DNA from: Xenopus tropicalis
Lineage: Eukaryota > Chordata > Amphibia > Anura > Pipidae
DNA length: 64,000 nucleotides
Assembly: GCF_000004195.4 (NCBI RefSeq)
Contig: NC_030677.2
Coordinates: forward strand, 172,222,519-172,286,518
Direction of reading: 5' to 3'
Shown here: in pieces, positions 1 through 23,443 of the stretch
Layout of the letters: each line of letters opens with the position of its first letter
Position numbering within the stretch: the stretch's first letter is position 1
Notes under the pieces: generated by a model
What the model was told of the DNA's origin: nothing
What the model saw: the letters and a program-made list of their open reading frames with translations, nothing else
Databases searched by the model: none
Position numbers and translations under genes: made by a program

Positions 1-369
1 CAAAGGGATTTAATTTATATTTATTTATATTCCATTTCGGTATATATGACAGCTTTAGTGCTTTTCCCGTTACATCAGCAGGCTTAACTACAGAAATGTT
101 CTATATCTGTGTTTCTGGTGCTAATAAGATTCCCAACATGCTCTGCAGAACGTTTGACAATATGGTAGCAGGCTGCACTGTCTAGACATGTGTCTCACTA
201 TACTGCTGGGCAGCACTAAGGGTCCACAAAACTGTACATTTTTTTATTACACTTTTGTTTGTTGGTTATAAGATATTTGCTGGATCTATATATATGCCAC
301 CCCTACAGCATTACATGTTCTGCACATATTTTCCTGGACTCACTTTACCAACATTGCTTCAATTTCTAG

Positions 370-11076
<10,707 letters not shown>

Positions 11077-12690
11077 ACGGAATTATCACCTGTAAAACAA
11101 ACTGAGTGATTTTGATTTAATACACTGATCTTAGTGCGTTGTTTGCACTTTCATTTTAGTTTTAGTTCCATTGTCTTCTCAGTGCAAGACTTATGTTTGT
11201 GTAAGCTTTCTTTCACCCAGAAAATCGCTTTTCCTAAATGCCTTTTAAGAGTTACTCCGAGGAATTAAAGAAAGAACTGCTTCACAATGAGACAGACCCA
11301 GCGATTAGCATGGGGTTCTGTTAGCCCTGTGATGTGGCCCTAATGGCTGCTGTCTTGGTTCTAAAGTGACTCCTGAAGCACAACTGTTTAATGCTATGGG
11401 AAAAAGCTAAAGGCCTACATGAGCTACTCTATCAAATACTCTAGTATAATATCCACGGCTCCTCTTAGATATTCAAATGAATTTGTGAGTACTTTTAATT
11501 CAGTGGCTGCTGGAGCAGAGTGTTAGCTGCTCTCTTACAGTGGCTTCATTAGTGCTGTGGCTTAATCTTTCTTTTTAACTCCACATAGTGGCATGTAGGG
11601 CAGCTTTGGGCTGATTGCTGGGTTTGCTCGCAAGACAGTATCCTTTATAATACCATCATATTTTAATATTCAAATGAGTTAAAATCCTCAAGTCTCAATG
11701 ATACAGTATGAAGTCATTTTAATGAAATCTTTTAATATGCAGTTGGGGGTTATAGTTCACTTGGTACATAATCCATAAAGCAAAAGAGTTGCATATAAAA
11801 AGGGAAGACAATAATCTGAAAAACCAGGCCTTTTAAGTCTTTATTTTGTTGAAAGAGTTAATACTTTTAAATCCTGTGAACTACTGACATATATTTCATA
11901 TATTTATATGTGTAATTTATTTTCAGTTGATCTGTGGCTAATTGTCACTGTGTGTTTTTTATTAATCTCTGTGGAATGTTTCCTTTCATTTTGTTTTTAT
12001 GTTTGTTTGTATGTATATATCTGTTCGTGAAAAATAATATCAGTTAACGTTTTATTGGCAGCGGCTGTCTATGCAGTTCAACAACCAAAAAGCTCACCAG
12101 GCAACAACAACAAACCTAAATTCACTTTCTGGGAAGGTGTTTGGATTTATTGAACTTATGAAATTTTACAATATCTAATTTATATCTTGTGATAGAGCCA
12201 CATTAGTTAGTGGTTACACAATCGATTTGTTTCTATGGAATGTCATTTGTGGTCACTGGATCTTGTTTACTACTGTACACTAAGCTCATAGCTTTTTCAC
12301 CTTTAGGGAATTGTTTATGTTTTAGGCAAAGTAGGGTGTGTGTCTGACTTTTCCAATGCAGGGATTTAAGTAATTCACTGAGCAAACATATCATGCCCAT
12401 TAGGGGTCATGCATCGCTGATACACTGTTTGTTTTCTTTTTTTGTCTTTCTTTGTAAACTATGTTGGGATGGTGTTTCTCCCTCAGTTAAATAGCACTTT
12501 ATAGCATAGAGTTCACAAGGTACTATGCAATGTTTATGAATTTGTGTTTGATTAAGCTGCTAAACTATAAGAATCTTGGATAATGCATAATATAAATATG
12601 TTCTTTATTTCTTCAGGAAACATATACTACTAAGGAATTTAAAAGTAAAAATGTTTGTTTTTTTAATAAAATATTAAAATTTATTTTAAT
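11077..12690 (+). other. trim36: trim36 3' untranslated region (end inferred)
   Basis: The AT-rich sequence after the stop has no credible coding potential. The first clear AATAAA with downstream T-rich sequence is at 12665, so cleavage is placed near 12690. A fragment of an older repeat at about 11590-11690 is shared with intron sequence near 8140. Whether transcripts stop earlier is unknown. Confidence 0.55.
12665..12670 (+). promoter_or_regulatory. Candidate trim36 poly(A) signal AATAAA
   Basis: Canonical hexamer about 1.6 kb after the stop codon, in an AT-rich context with T-rich sequence downstream. It is the first canonical hexamer I noticed after the stop; its use is inferred. Confidence 0.5.
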
Positions 12691-13135
12691 ATTTGGTTTG
12701 TGATAATTATCTTTATTATACTTTTATTGCAGCGTGTCTGTTTGCGGATTCTTTCACTGCAGATATATTGATTCTTTTGCACTTTCATACCCCTGCTCAC
12801 CATGTTTAGAGACATTATTTTTTATCTGTACTAAGATAAAGCAAATGCAGTTTTAAATCATAATCTGCAGAAATAATGTGTGAGTGTGACCTATAAATAC
12901 ATCATTTTGGGCACTCTTCTCTTTGTTCTGTCACTTTTCAAGATGCACAGTTCTGTGCTTTGTGATTGTGATTTTTTCAATTTGCAGCTATATTTTTGTT
13001 GTGAATTTTAAATATCAGCCTATATATTTATACTTTCAATCTAACATAGCTTAGCACCACCAATAATTACATTTATGTAAAAAGGTATACCCATAAACTG
13101 TTTGCTCTGTAATGGGACTTCCAATATTCCTAAGC

Positions 13136-13622
13136 TTAAAGGAAAACTATACCCCCAGAATGAATACTTAACCAACAGTTCATATCATATTAAGTGGCCT
13201 ATTAAAGAATTTTGCCTTTATATATCAGTAAATATTGCCCTTTTAAATCTTTACCCTTGAGCCACCATTTAGTGATGGGCTGGGCGCTCCCTCAGAGATC
13301 AGCTGACAGGAAATAATGCCGCTCTAACTGTAACAGGAAGTAGTGTGGGGATAAAAGACAGAACTTTGACCTGTAATTGGCTGATATGACCTAACATGTA
13401 TGTGTGCCCTTTGTTTGTGTGCAGTGTAAATCGTACGATCCCAGGGGGCAGCCTTAGTCAGCTAAAATGGCAATTTTCGATTTAGGATTAGCCAATGGTA
13501 CGTACTACTAAAAAAAGTATACCGTTATGAGAATGGTTTATTCAGATGATGCAGGGTTTTACATATTTGCTGTTTTATGCAGTATAGCAGTACATTGTTT
13601 GGGGGGAATAATTCTCCTTTAA
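13136..13622. mobile_element. Kolobok/T2-like MITE, TTAA-flanked
   Basis: Left end TTAAAGGAAAACTATACCCC and right end GGGGGAATAATTCTCCTTTAA-type are inverted repeats with TTAA at both borders (13136-13139 and 13619-13622). It is 487 bases and non-coding. Confidence 0.88.
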
Positions 13623-13636
13623 AAGTGTTCCCAAAC

Positions 13637-13999
13637 GCATCCGTGGGCCCAATACCTGGAGAACCAGCAGACAGATAGCTCGGAATAGTGACCAACCTGA
13701 ACCGGTAACCTCTAACTCTCCCTCTACTTCCACCCTACTCTCCCCATCCCCGCAACCTACCCCCCATACCTTACCCACCCCACCATACCACTTTCTCTTA
13801 ACCAATCAACTACAGCCCACTGAAAGTGTGAAATAAACATGAAACCAAAAAGAAGAATAAGCACAAAACCAATATATCAGCAAATTCGAAGCCTTTATTG
13901 CAAACGAGCATACAATGATGTTAGAATACAAAACAAATATGTTGATTGTACTGTTTTCTTTCTTGTGAAACTCAATAAAAATTCTCAAATTAAAAAAAA
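13637..13999 (+). mobile_element. LINE 3' tail with poly(A) and 16-bp target duplication
   Basis: A non-coding 3' UTR ends in ctcaataaaaattctcaaat plus a run of 12 A. The 16-base sequence aaaagtgttcccaaac occurs at 13621-13636 and 14000-14015; its first bases are ambiguous with the A tail. The insertion sits immediately beside the MITE ending at 13622. The poly(A) suggests an L1/Tx1-type source. Frames across it are not host genes. Confidence 0.85.
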
Positions 14000-14194
14000 A
14001 AAAGTGTTCCCAAACATTCAAGCACCACTGTATATATACTGTGCAGTTCAACACAAAATCAGTGAAAGAAAAGATATTCTGATAAAAAGCCAGGTCATTC
14101 TATACTCAGGATTTTTGTCTCTTGTGTTAAATGTAATATTTCTGCATAAATTCAACCTAAAACATTCTGTTCTTCATGCAAGTTCTAAAAATAG

Positions 14195-15012
14195 ATGAGA
14201 ACCCAAATAAAAAAAACAACATATCATATTTATTTCATGAATTTATTGAGGAAAATGATCCAAAGTTACATATTTGTGTGGGGGAAAATACCTATAGGAT
14301 TCTCTGTTCATTTGAAGGGGAAATTACAGTTGTGTGTTTCAATCAATGGGATTATGATCAGTGAGTGTGGGAGGCCCTGCCTTATATTTTAAGAACAGAA
14401 ATTTGGCTTGTCACTGTCCAAGTCTGATCTTAACAACACAGGTTTGTGGAAGTGTCATTGCTCAAAAAAAAAAAAAAAAGCTTTGTGGGGACTTCCAAAA
14501 AACTGTTATTAATGCTCACCAGACTGGAAAATTATTGCTAAAGGTGACGTGACTCCATTTATGTATGTATAACTTTATAAAGCGCTACTTTTGTACGGAG
14601 CTCTGTCATGTAATACACTGGAGGATCTCAAAGAACCCAGGCGTACCTAAGGACCTTAAGCCCTCTCTTGCATTGCCAAATGTTGGAAGCCCACTATCAT
14701 GAAAATTGCTTCCCATTTGCTAAAAACCACATGGATAAATTAGAAGGAATGTTCAGCGGACAGGTGTGACCAAAACAGAACGTTTTTGTTTGATTTAAAA
14801 GCTAGTGCCATACCAGGCACTTATCCACAGGCTGAGAATCCACCCCTGCGCTCCTAACTGCTTTCTGATGTGCCTGCAGCCAGAGCCACTGTGTCAGACA
14901 GGGTACAGACACACACAGTGTGGCAACAACATAAAGGCAAACATTGCATTCCCGCGTAAGAAACTTCTGTGGGGGCAGTATCATGGTTTGGGCCTGCTTT
15001 GCTGCTATCCTT
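14195..15012 (+). pseudogene. Decayed Tc1-like transposase fragments with nested repeat
   Basis: Scattered similarity to Tc1-type elements in order: atttattgaggaaaatgatcc and acatatttgtgtg of the left flank, a block reading like DKLEGMF with ACCAAAACAGAACG near 14765, and ggcagtatcatggtttgggc near 14973, which encodes GSIMVWACFA. Multiple stops, frameshifts and a short inserted repeat (about 14790-14935) break it. It is much older than the copy at 2621. Confidence 0.6.
14800..14935. repeat. Short repeat nested in decayed Tc1 (shared with 25545-25740)
   Basis: ccacaggctgagaatccaccc...gcgctcctaa and the following cagccagagccactg match the segment at 25,550-25,620 in the same order. It separates two pieces of Tc1-like sequence, so it inserted after the Tc1 copy. 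Confidence 0.6.
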
Positions 15013-16640
15013 TAAACTTGTGGTGAACTTATCAATTTTATGTGTGTCTCCGTTTTCAGTATGTAAATATAAAACATTATCTATGTTTGCTATTTAAAGC
15101 CTGAGGCATAGCTACAGTATATTGTATAATATTGCTAAGGATGATATCCGAAAAATGCATAGGAGTTGCCAGAAGCTTATCTAATATCTTTAATTCAAAT
15201 CAGACTCTTAAGTTACAGCAGCAGATATTAAGGAACGAATGCACTGAAAGTCCAATCACAAAAAGCAGGCAAAGCAAAGGCAGAATTCCATCTACTGTAT
15301 TTATGCATTTATGAGCACGCCCAAGTATGGGTGCTCCAAAATGGGATCAATACAGTGTGCATATTGTCACGTTCTTTTTTACAAGCACTTTCTTATGATT
15401 GCTAAATTGTCTATCCTACCTCATCCAATGTATGATGTGCAAATGCTGGGTGACTGCCAACCTGGGCCTGGGTTTCAGTGTTCCCATAAAATGTCAATAG
15501 GTGCACCAGACTTTAATCCAGTGAATTGGATGAAAAGGCAATTTTGAAGGCATTTTGAAGTGAAAAAAACCCACAGTGAAAATGCTAGATGCAGCTTGCA
15601 CCCATTTCCATCATAAAATCCAAGTGAAGTGAACTTGAGTGCAGCCGTACTCATGCTGGAATTGCACTCTGCACACAGCACTTGTTTTTTTTTTTTTTTG
15701 TAAATGATTCCTTATATCTAAAATACGTTTTCCTTATTAAATTGTGGTATTTATGATTGTTTCACCCAGGCCAGCCTTAGGAGAAATAGCAGTCTGTGGA
15801 GTGGCCTAAGAAAAATGAATCCATAAATAAACACCAATCTGCTGCTTCTTCCCTGTCTTCTGCATGAAGGGACATGACATCTGTCTGTTCTTGCACATGG
15901 GGTGAATTAATTCACCAAAATGCATAATTTCACAATTATGTGACAAAATTCCTCCATGTGTACACTGACACGCCAATGCCATGTATTCTAAAGACCAGGA
16001 AGAAGACAAAGGATGGTGGTTTCTCTGCCTGCCAGAAGAAAGAACACAACATGTACTTAAGGGTTCAGGTCTGGCTGAACACTAAGGATAAATTAACCTC
16101 AGCTAAGTTTACATGTTTATTAGTGGCTTTTCTGTATTTGTGTCTTACTACATTACAACATTACGACACTACAACATTATACTTTTGTGCTGTATTGTGG
16201 CCAGTGTGGGTTTGTTTTTATGGGAAGCAAATTGCATGTTACATTTTTACTATGTAGGTCTGACTAAAATTTACTTTTGGAAAAGCTTTAGCCGTTAAAG
16301 CTACTGTTAACCTTCTAAAGACTCTTGTAAGAATATTGCTGCCACAGATAGAAGTTCACCATCAGTCCTGGAGAAAAGCTAGTACTTCAGCCTACCAATA
16401 TATCCCATAAACAAATGTCCTTAACGGGGGGTGAACATAGTGCCCATGGAAGTGCCATACAGCTGAAAGTAAATAGAGATCATCCTTGCACCAAAAGTTT
16501 AATTTGGGTTTTTTTTGTATTAACAGGTAGTTTATGGTTGGGCTAAAAACAATGTATTTATAAAATAGTCTGTGACATACAACTAAAGAGGTAGTGTTCC
16601 TTTAATGCAGATTTAGCTATATTTACTGGTGTTTCTGTTT
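15013..16640. other. Intergenic tract, nothing recognised
   Basis: AT-rich with a T15 run at about 15686. Short open frames lack any recognisable domain, and many begin at non-ATG codons. No paired terminal repeats were seen. Confidence 0.4.
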
Positions 16641-16779
16641 AAGAAGCACAGCCTTGATATCTGTAAAGCTTATGTAACACATTGCAAACAGTGTAAAAGC
16701 CATTCGCACAAGTGCAACACTTACTGCTCATACGAGTGCTTTGTGTCCATTCTCTATACAGAAGCTTATGTAAAATATG

Positions 16780-16930
16780 AAACACCCCACAAAAGTTTGA
16801 TCATCTGACCGATCCGAGACCACATTGGCTTGATGATGCGCTCCCCCTGATCCGACTGCGCTAATGCCCGCTGTTGCACGATAGCACGATATCAGCCACC
16901 TTTGGGTGGGCATATCTGGAGAAGATGCGC
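16780..16930. repeat. Possible interspersed repeat
   Basis: The block gatcatctgaccgatccgag...gatgatgcgctccccctgat...cacctttgggtgggcatatc is unusually GC-rich against its surroundings and reads like a frog repeat I have seen before. Borders are unclear. Confidence 0.35.
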
Positions 16931-17039
16931 TTGCATGGCAACACACACTAGGGTCAATACTATTAGTAGCCAATTAACCTGCCTCATTAGTCATTTGGTT
17001 ATATAGTAATGGCAGACAGGATACTATAGGCTTAGTATG

Positions 17040-17280
17040 TATGAATAGTTTTATTTATATAGTGCTACTTATATACACAGCACTGTACAGTAAAACAATA
17101 GATTAATGGAACAAACATCATAATAAATAATACAATAATAAATACTGTTATAAATACAAATACAAAGTATAGTTACATTAAAGATTAAGTGCTAACTGTC
17201 AAAGAGACAACAGGAAGGAGGTCCCTGCCCTATAGAGCAGCAATCCAAGTGGATAGGTGGTCTAAGTACAATTGTAACAC
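17040..17280. repeat. Interspersed repeat with tttatatagtgct start
   Basis: ttttatttatatagtgctac...cagcactgtacag followed by ggtccctgccctatagagca. A second member is at 34,515-34,625. The widespread tttatatagcgct/cagcgct module is common in frog and fish repeats; the family name is not assigned. Confidence 0.6.
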
Positions 17281-18105
17281 CAGGAGGTGAATATGAATCT
17301 TGGAGGTGTTGGAGGGATAAGCATTGCACAAATAATGGGTTCCAGATGCTACTTTTGTAATTAAATACTAATTACTGAGGTGGCTTTTCAGCTTTGGGCT
17401 ACAGGAATGCTGCCTCGACAACAGCACAGATGAGATAAGCCCATCGTGATGCTGGAGGGTAAAGGGAAAGTTATATTTACCTGGAGAGTTGTTTATTACC
17501 AACAGCTGGAGTGCCAGAGGTTAGCTGCCCATGCTCTGTAAACTACATCAAAAATGCTGTACAGACATTCAATTTACATTTGTTTGCTTAAAGGGTTTTT
17601 TTTTGTTTGACTTTCCTACAAGTTTCTGCAGATTCTGCTGATGATACATTTATTTGTGGTTTCTGGTGAGTGATATATTAATGTGGCGAGCATCATGTCT
17701 CTGTGTGATCTTGATTAGCCGCTAGCTACCCCTAAAGCAAGGCATACACATATACCTGTATGTATATTCTGTGTATAACCCATTCATCTGGAATTTGTGC
17801 AAACTCAGCAAAAACAAATGAATAAAAGATACATCTATGAAATTTATAGGCAAAATGAAACTCTCACTAACGTGGGGTAGAAAGGTATTAACTATTAACT
17901 GCTTTTAGTACATAAAAAAGAACAATAGAAAGAGATTGTCTGAAATGGAAACTTCAGGGATAGAATTCAGTGTAAATGTATTGACCAGTATCAGTCTTTT
18001 GCTGTTGCCTACACTGCTGGTTCTGTTTACTTGTACAATTAGAACAATATAGCAGTAATGAGATACTCACAAACTCAGATTTCCACAGTCAGGGTCAGAC
18101 AGGGT

Positions 18106-18385
18106 CAGTGTCGGACTGGCCCACCTGGATACCAGGAAAACTCCCGGTGGGCCCAGGTGTCAGTGGGCCCTCCTGCTCCTGACTATTTGGCCTACTTCAT
18201 GGTCATTCCCTTTTTCTGAATGAAAACAAAGAAGAGAAATAAATAGAAGAATAGATGTTGGAATATAAATAAAAGAGACTAGGAGAATAAAAAGGTTGGG
18301 TGAGGAAAGGAGGAAATATAGTTTGGACAGTGGGCCTAGGGTCTAAGGTTTTTTGGTGGGCCCCTGGGGTCCCAGTCCGACTCTG
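18106..18385. mobile_element. hAT-like MITE with 8-bp target duplication
   Basis: Terminal inverted repeats: cagtgtcggactgg at the left and ccagtccgactctg at the right. The exact 8-base duplication gacagggt is at 18098-18105 and 18386-18393. It is 280 bases and non-coding. A related element is at 62491-62690. Confidence 0.92.
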
Positions 18386-18795
18386 GACAGGGTTAGGAAA
18401 AAACCCGGTGGGCCCCGGCCAGGGCCAGTTACACAAATTGTGCAAGCTATGTATAAAGTTACAGCAAAACATATGCAATTTACGTAACTTTTGCATAAAC
18501 TGCTTAGAAACTTGTGTATCAAGCTAAAGACAATGCAGAGAAGCTTGGCAGGGGCAGCTGGGGAAAACTCCTGTAACAGAATCTCTTTAACATTTTCACT
18601 CCACTTACAGTACTTTACTGGCACAAAAATTATTTACGACACCCCTAATTTCACCCTACATAACAGTTGAAAATTGCTTATAATTCCAATAAGAGCAGCT
18701 AAAATATTTCAGTGACTCTCAACATCAGTGTGTTTGCAGCCAGAAATAAAATGGGAAACAGATTTATTAAATATCAACTGCAATGTAGTTCATTG

Positions 18796-19126
18796 TACAG
18801 GTATAGGACCCATTATCCAGAATGTACGGGACCAAGGGTATTCCGGATAAGGGGTCTTTCCATAATTTGGATCTCCATACCATAAGTCTGCTAAAAATCA
18901 ATAAAACATTAATTAACCCCAAAAGAATTGTTTTGCATCCGATAAGGATTATTTATATCTTAGTTGGGATCAATTACATGGTACTGTTTTATTACTACAG
19001 AGAAAAAGAAAATCAATTTTAAAATTCAGAATTATTTGATTTAAATGGAGTCTATGGGAGACGGGCTTTCCGTAATTCAGAGCTTTCTGGATAACGGGTT
19101 TCCGGATAAGGGGTCCGATACCTGTA
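18796..19126. mobile_element. TA-flanked MITE family A, full copy 1
   Basis: TA-CAGGTATAGGACCCATTATC at the left and the inverted ggataaggggtccgatacctg-TA at the right. The interior has tttggatctccatacc, atcaattacatggtactg and tggagtctatgggaga. TA flanks suggest a mariner/Tc1-type relative. Confidence 0.88.
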
Positions 19127-19195
19127 TAACATTCCTACGCAATTCTCACTGTATTTCTTACCCCACCCCCATTTTCTTCTGTTCTTTTATAATGA

Positions 19196-19420
19196 TACCA
19201 TAGTTACATAGGGTTGAATAAAGAACAAAGTTCATCAAGTTCAACCCTTTCAAGTAAACCCAGCACACACAAACCTATACTGACCAATCTATACCAACAC
19301 ATACATAAACTATATATACAAACATTAATTCTAATTGTAGATATTAGTATCACAATAGCCTTGGATTATTCAAGAACTCATCCAGGCCCCGCTACCATAG
19401 ACAATAAAGAGTCACTTGCT
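19196..19420 (-). mobile_element. CR1/L2-type LINE 3' end (copy 3, minus strand)
   Basis: Read on the minus strand it contains ccaaggctattgtgatacta, then aagggttgaacttgatgaac, then ttcaaccctatgtaactatg, in the same order as the end of the copy at 39813-40616. Only the last coding residues and the 3' UTR remain. Confidence 0.75.
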
Positions 19421-21077
19421 TAAAAAAATCAATAGTCACGCTTCTACAATTTCGTAAAAACCCAAAGTATTGTTCCTGTGGTCTTAATCAATAGTGAACT
19501 GAAGGGGTAAGCACAATTGATTTTCTATTAATGTATTATTTCCAGTCATCGATCCAATGTCTACACTTAACTATCATCTAGAAGAGCCCTTGAAAATTAC
19601 TACTGTGGAAGTACTGGTACTAATGGTGAATAAATTGAATTTAAAGTTGCTTAAAATCAGTATTACAGTTAAGGAAACTGGAGATATGATAAATCAGAAT
19701 TTCGAAAAAGGAACATAAGCAGCAGAAGGGAGTCTGATTGGCAGCCGCAGAGCAAGAGGATTTCAAGGATGCAAATGCAGTAAAAAGGGACCATATGCAT
19801 AGAAATTGCCCAGCAGGCATCACATCTGGCAGGAGGTCCATAAAAATAACTGATAAAACTATCAGGCAAAAACTTGTTTTAATGTTCAGTACAAAAATAT
19901 GGTTTGATTCCTAAATCTGTGCTTTGATTTTTTATTTCCATAGGGTAAAAGTAAGTTTTGTATCTCATATTGCAGAAACAGGAGATGGAGCAAAGATATT
20001 ATTTTTACTACATCCTCCATACATACAGTCCAATATTTCAATATGATTAAATTGTCAAACTTTAGTCTATGCCCCTGCTCTACAATGGCCATGCCCAGTT
20101 ACAGCCTCAATTAGTTGCAGAACCCTACCCCTTTTCAGTATTCCCCAACCATATAGGGTCTGTGATTCAGAACTGTCCCTCTTAAATGGGGGGCCACTAG
20201 GGAGTATGCAATCACCCCACCTTATCTTCTGAGCACTGTATTGGCACTTTATTATACACGGGTTTGGTGCTGTGTTAATAAATTATGCTGGATTTGTGAT
20301 GGTGTGACAGTCAGACGCCAATACACTGTAAATATATGGTGATGAAAATACAGTATGTGCTGCTGATTATGTTAAAGTGAAATTGCTGACTCAATAAATG
20401 TTATACAGGATGCTCACTATATTTCTGACAGAGTTCAGCCCTAATAAAAATATAACAAATAATATGATTAATGTCTCTGTGGCTCCATTGTACTCAGTAT
20501 ATATAATCTAAAGGGCTAAATGCAGTATCCTGTTGCACTCTATTGGATGTAGGGAGTACCCTGATTACAGTACCCCTGCATGTGAATGGGTTGTGTTTGT
20601 TTTTGCTCTTGGAGACTGGAAAATCTGTTGGTTGCTGTGGCTGCATGGCTTATTTGTAACATGATCAGATGTGTAGCTCCTTCCATGGTGAGGCTCAGCT
20701 TCAGGGAGTATGAAAAGTGAATCATAACGTGCATTAGCAAATATGACCAAATCTTCTCTGACAGAATGCTGAAATGAATGCTATAGGGACTCAATTATTT
20801 GTTAAGGGGTTTATAATTAAGCATCAGCCACAGGAAAAATCACCTTTCCCCCTATTTCTATAACCTGGGGATTAGGTCACTACAGATGAAAAATTAGATA
20901 TTCTAAGTTGTTACAAAGCTGTTCTGTCTTTATAAACCATAGAAACATATAACTCTACCTAAGCTTATGTACATGTGTTAAAAAACACTTTTAGATTGTA
21001 AGCTCTAACCTCTAGTATCAGTTATTGGTTGTTTTTATATGTTATCTTGTATGTTCATTGTATACACCCATTTATTG
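19421..21077. other. Intergenic tract, nothing recognised
   Basis: No domain, terminal-repeat pair or tandem array was seen. Short frames on either strand have no recognisable protein. Confidence 0.4.
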
Positions 21078-21336
21078 CACAGGTATGGGATCTGTTATGC
21101 AGAATAAGGGGTCTTTGTATCATTTGGATCTCCATATCTTGTCTACTAAAAATAATAATCAGTTATATCTTAGTTTGGATCAAGTACAAGGTATTGTTTA
21201 ATTATTACAGAGAAAAAAGAAATCATTTCTAAAAGTTCGAATAATTTTATTAAAATGGAGTCTATAGGAGATGGACTTCCTGTAATTCAGAGCTTTCTGG
21301 ATAATGTGCTTCTGGATAACAGATCCCAAATCTGTA
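21078..21336. mobile_element. MITE family A, copy 2 (diverged, internally deleted)
   Basis: The left end caggtatgggatctgttatg and right end ggataacagatcccaaatctg-TA match family A. It is about 259 bases against about 330 in other copies, with a deletion in the left third. Confidence 0.82.
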
Positions 21337-21679
21337 CAGTTCTACAGTATACCTTGGTGCTTTATAATTATGCGCTACTAATAAAAATAACCAGGGGAAG
21401 TATGGCTATCATTTATGATTTTCTTCATGACTGATTACAAAATGTCTATTAATCTTAGAAATGTGTAATTGCTGAACATTCTAATAGTGAATTACTGGGA
21501 CATAAATATGACTTAAAGCAGAAGTAAAGGTTTCACATTACTGTTGGATATTTTGTTAGGGCACCCACCCTAACCAAACCATTAGGTTTAGGTGCACAGA
21601 AATTCTGTGTATATGTTGCACTTCACTGACATCCTTTACCTTTGCAGTTCAAGGACCAGACTCCTCACAAATTCCCAGG

Positions 21680-22085
21680 AGCCATAACACATAGCAACCA
21701 ATCACCAGGAAGCATTTACTGATCACATGTTTAAAAGCAAACATCTTATTGGTTGCTTTGGGTTACTGCTCCTGGGCAAACTTGGGACTTCTTATCACAT
21801 ATGAGGGTAAACCAGGGGCGGGCCGAGCCGACCAGGCACCCTAGGCTACCCGGTCGGCCACCTCGCCCCTGCACCTGCATTGTGCACCCCCCCCACCCGT
21901 GTATTTTGGCACGCATGCGCAGATGGAACGCGCAGGGAGGGGGGGCAGCGATGTGTGATAAGAAGCAACGCGAAACAGATCTCAGACTAGGGAGAGGCTC
22001 CTGTCTGGTGCCCCCCAGTCGTTGCGCCCTAGGCAGCTGCCTCTTCTGCCTACCCCTAGTTCCGGCCCTGGGGTAAACCTTTAAC
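21680..22085. repeat. Frog repeat (agcaaccaatca type) hosting a hAT-like MITE
   Basis: catagcaaccaatcaccagg and ttattggttgctttgggtta, then tgctcctgggcaaacttggg, recur in diverged form near 52,485-52,560. The hAT-like element at 21813 interrupts it. Confidence 0.6.
21813..22070. mobile_element. hAT-like MITE with exact 8-bp target duplication (family B)
   Basis: Starts caggggcgggccgagccgac and ends tacccctagttccggccctg. gggtaaac is duplicated at 21805-21812 and 22071-22078. It is GC-rich against its surroundings. Overlapping frames on both strands here have no recognisable protein. Confidence 0.9.
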
Positions 22086-22820
22086 ACTGACAGTCTCTAC
22101 CACCTAGAAATTCATTATCGGTGGCTAAAGACCACTGGTACAGTTTTACTCACACTATAACTCAAGCAATGGTGATAATGGTATAAGTATCTTTGCTCCA
22201 ACCAAGTCAATGGCACAGAGATATTTTTTAATTACATTTAGTTGGAGCTGTACTTAAAGTCTTTATGATACAATGAACATACTATGTGCAGTCTCAGGAA
22301 ATAAAAAACAGCTCAGACCATTATTCCTTCTCTGTCAGACTTAGCAATTCACCACTCCATCACACCGCTTGGCTCTGTCAATGGTCATGTTAGACTTGAG
22401 CTACTTGCCTAAAAGGAAACCCTTGTATTGTCATTGCCAGAAGGTATGAACATAGCACACAAAAAGAATAATTATACTAATCTTCCACTAGATGGCAGTG
22501 CCTGCCTTATATAGTGACAGTAGTGGTGTGGCAGTAATTACAAGTAGTTTTTTTTTCCATGAAACCATGTGTACAGGAAATCCATCCCCAGAGAGAACAT
22601 TACAGACTCTTAGAAGCTAGAGAGAACATTTAAGTAGACTCAGGTTTTTATGTGTATGAAAATCCTTTTGCATGCAATTTGGAGCTATAATAAGGGAAAA
22701 TGTTATGAAATGTTAATTGTACCTATTGATGTTTAGATTTCTTTGTTCTCACCAACGTGGACTTCTGATCATTTATTGTACTGTTTCTTTATCAATCTTT
22801 AAGTAATATATTGTCATAAG
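22086..22820. other. Intergenic tract, nothing recognised
   Basis: AT-rich single-copy-looking sequence upstream of the minisatellite. No structured feature seen. Confidence 0.4.
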
Positions 22821-22826
22821 GTCAGG

Positions 22827-23443
22827 CCCTGTATGATATACAATGATATATCATGATATATGATCATCCCCTGTATGATACCTGTATGATATACAATGAT
22901 ATATCATGATATATGATCATCCCCTGTATGATACCTGTATGATATACCCTGTATGAGCCCTGTATGATATACCCTGTATGATACCTGTATGATCCCTGTA
23001 TGATATACCCTGTATGATCCCTGTATGATATACCCTGTATGATATACCCTGTATGATACCTGTATGATACCTGTATGATATACCCTGTATGATACCTGTA
23101 TGATACCTGTATGATATACCCTGTATGATACCTGTATGATCCCTGTATGATATACCCTGTATGATCCCTGTATGATATACCCTGTATGATACCTGTATGA
23201 TACCTGTATGATATACCCTGTATGATACCTGTATGATCCCTGTATGATACCTGTATGATCCCTGTATGATATACCCTGTATGATATACCCTGTATGATAC
23301 CCATATGATCCCTGTATGATATACCCTGTATGATACCTGTATGATCCCTGTATGATATACCCTGTATGATATACCCTGTATGATAACTGTATGATATACA
23401 ATGATATACCATGATATATGATCATACCCTGTATGATATACAA
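22827..23443. repeat. Complex minisatellite of CCTGTATGAT units
   Basis: About 50 tandem variants of a short unit: ccctgtatgatata (14), ccctgtatgat (11) and acctgtatgat (11), in irregular order. The unit has no stop on the minus strand in any frame, so three overlapping open frames of 182-193 codons arise. Both ends carry the variant gtatgatatacaatgatata, with a direct duplication of it at 22827-22923. Confidence 0.95.

Noticed and set aside
13839..14198. 119-codon frame
   Set aside because: Crosses a LINE 3' UTR, its poly(A) tail and the target duplication.
21746..22087. Overlapping 107- and 113-codon frames on opposite strands
   Set aside because: They lie on a GC-rich hAT-like MITE with an exact target duplication; not a gene.
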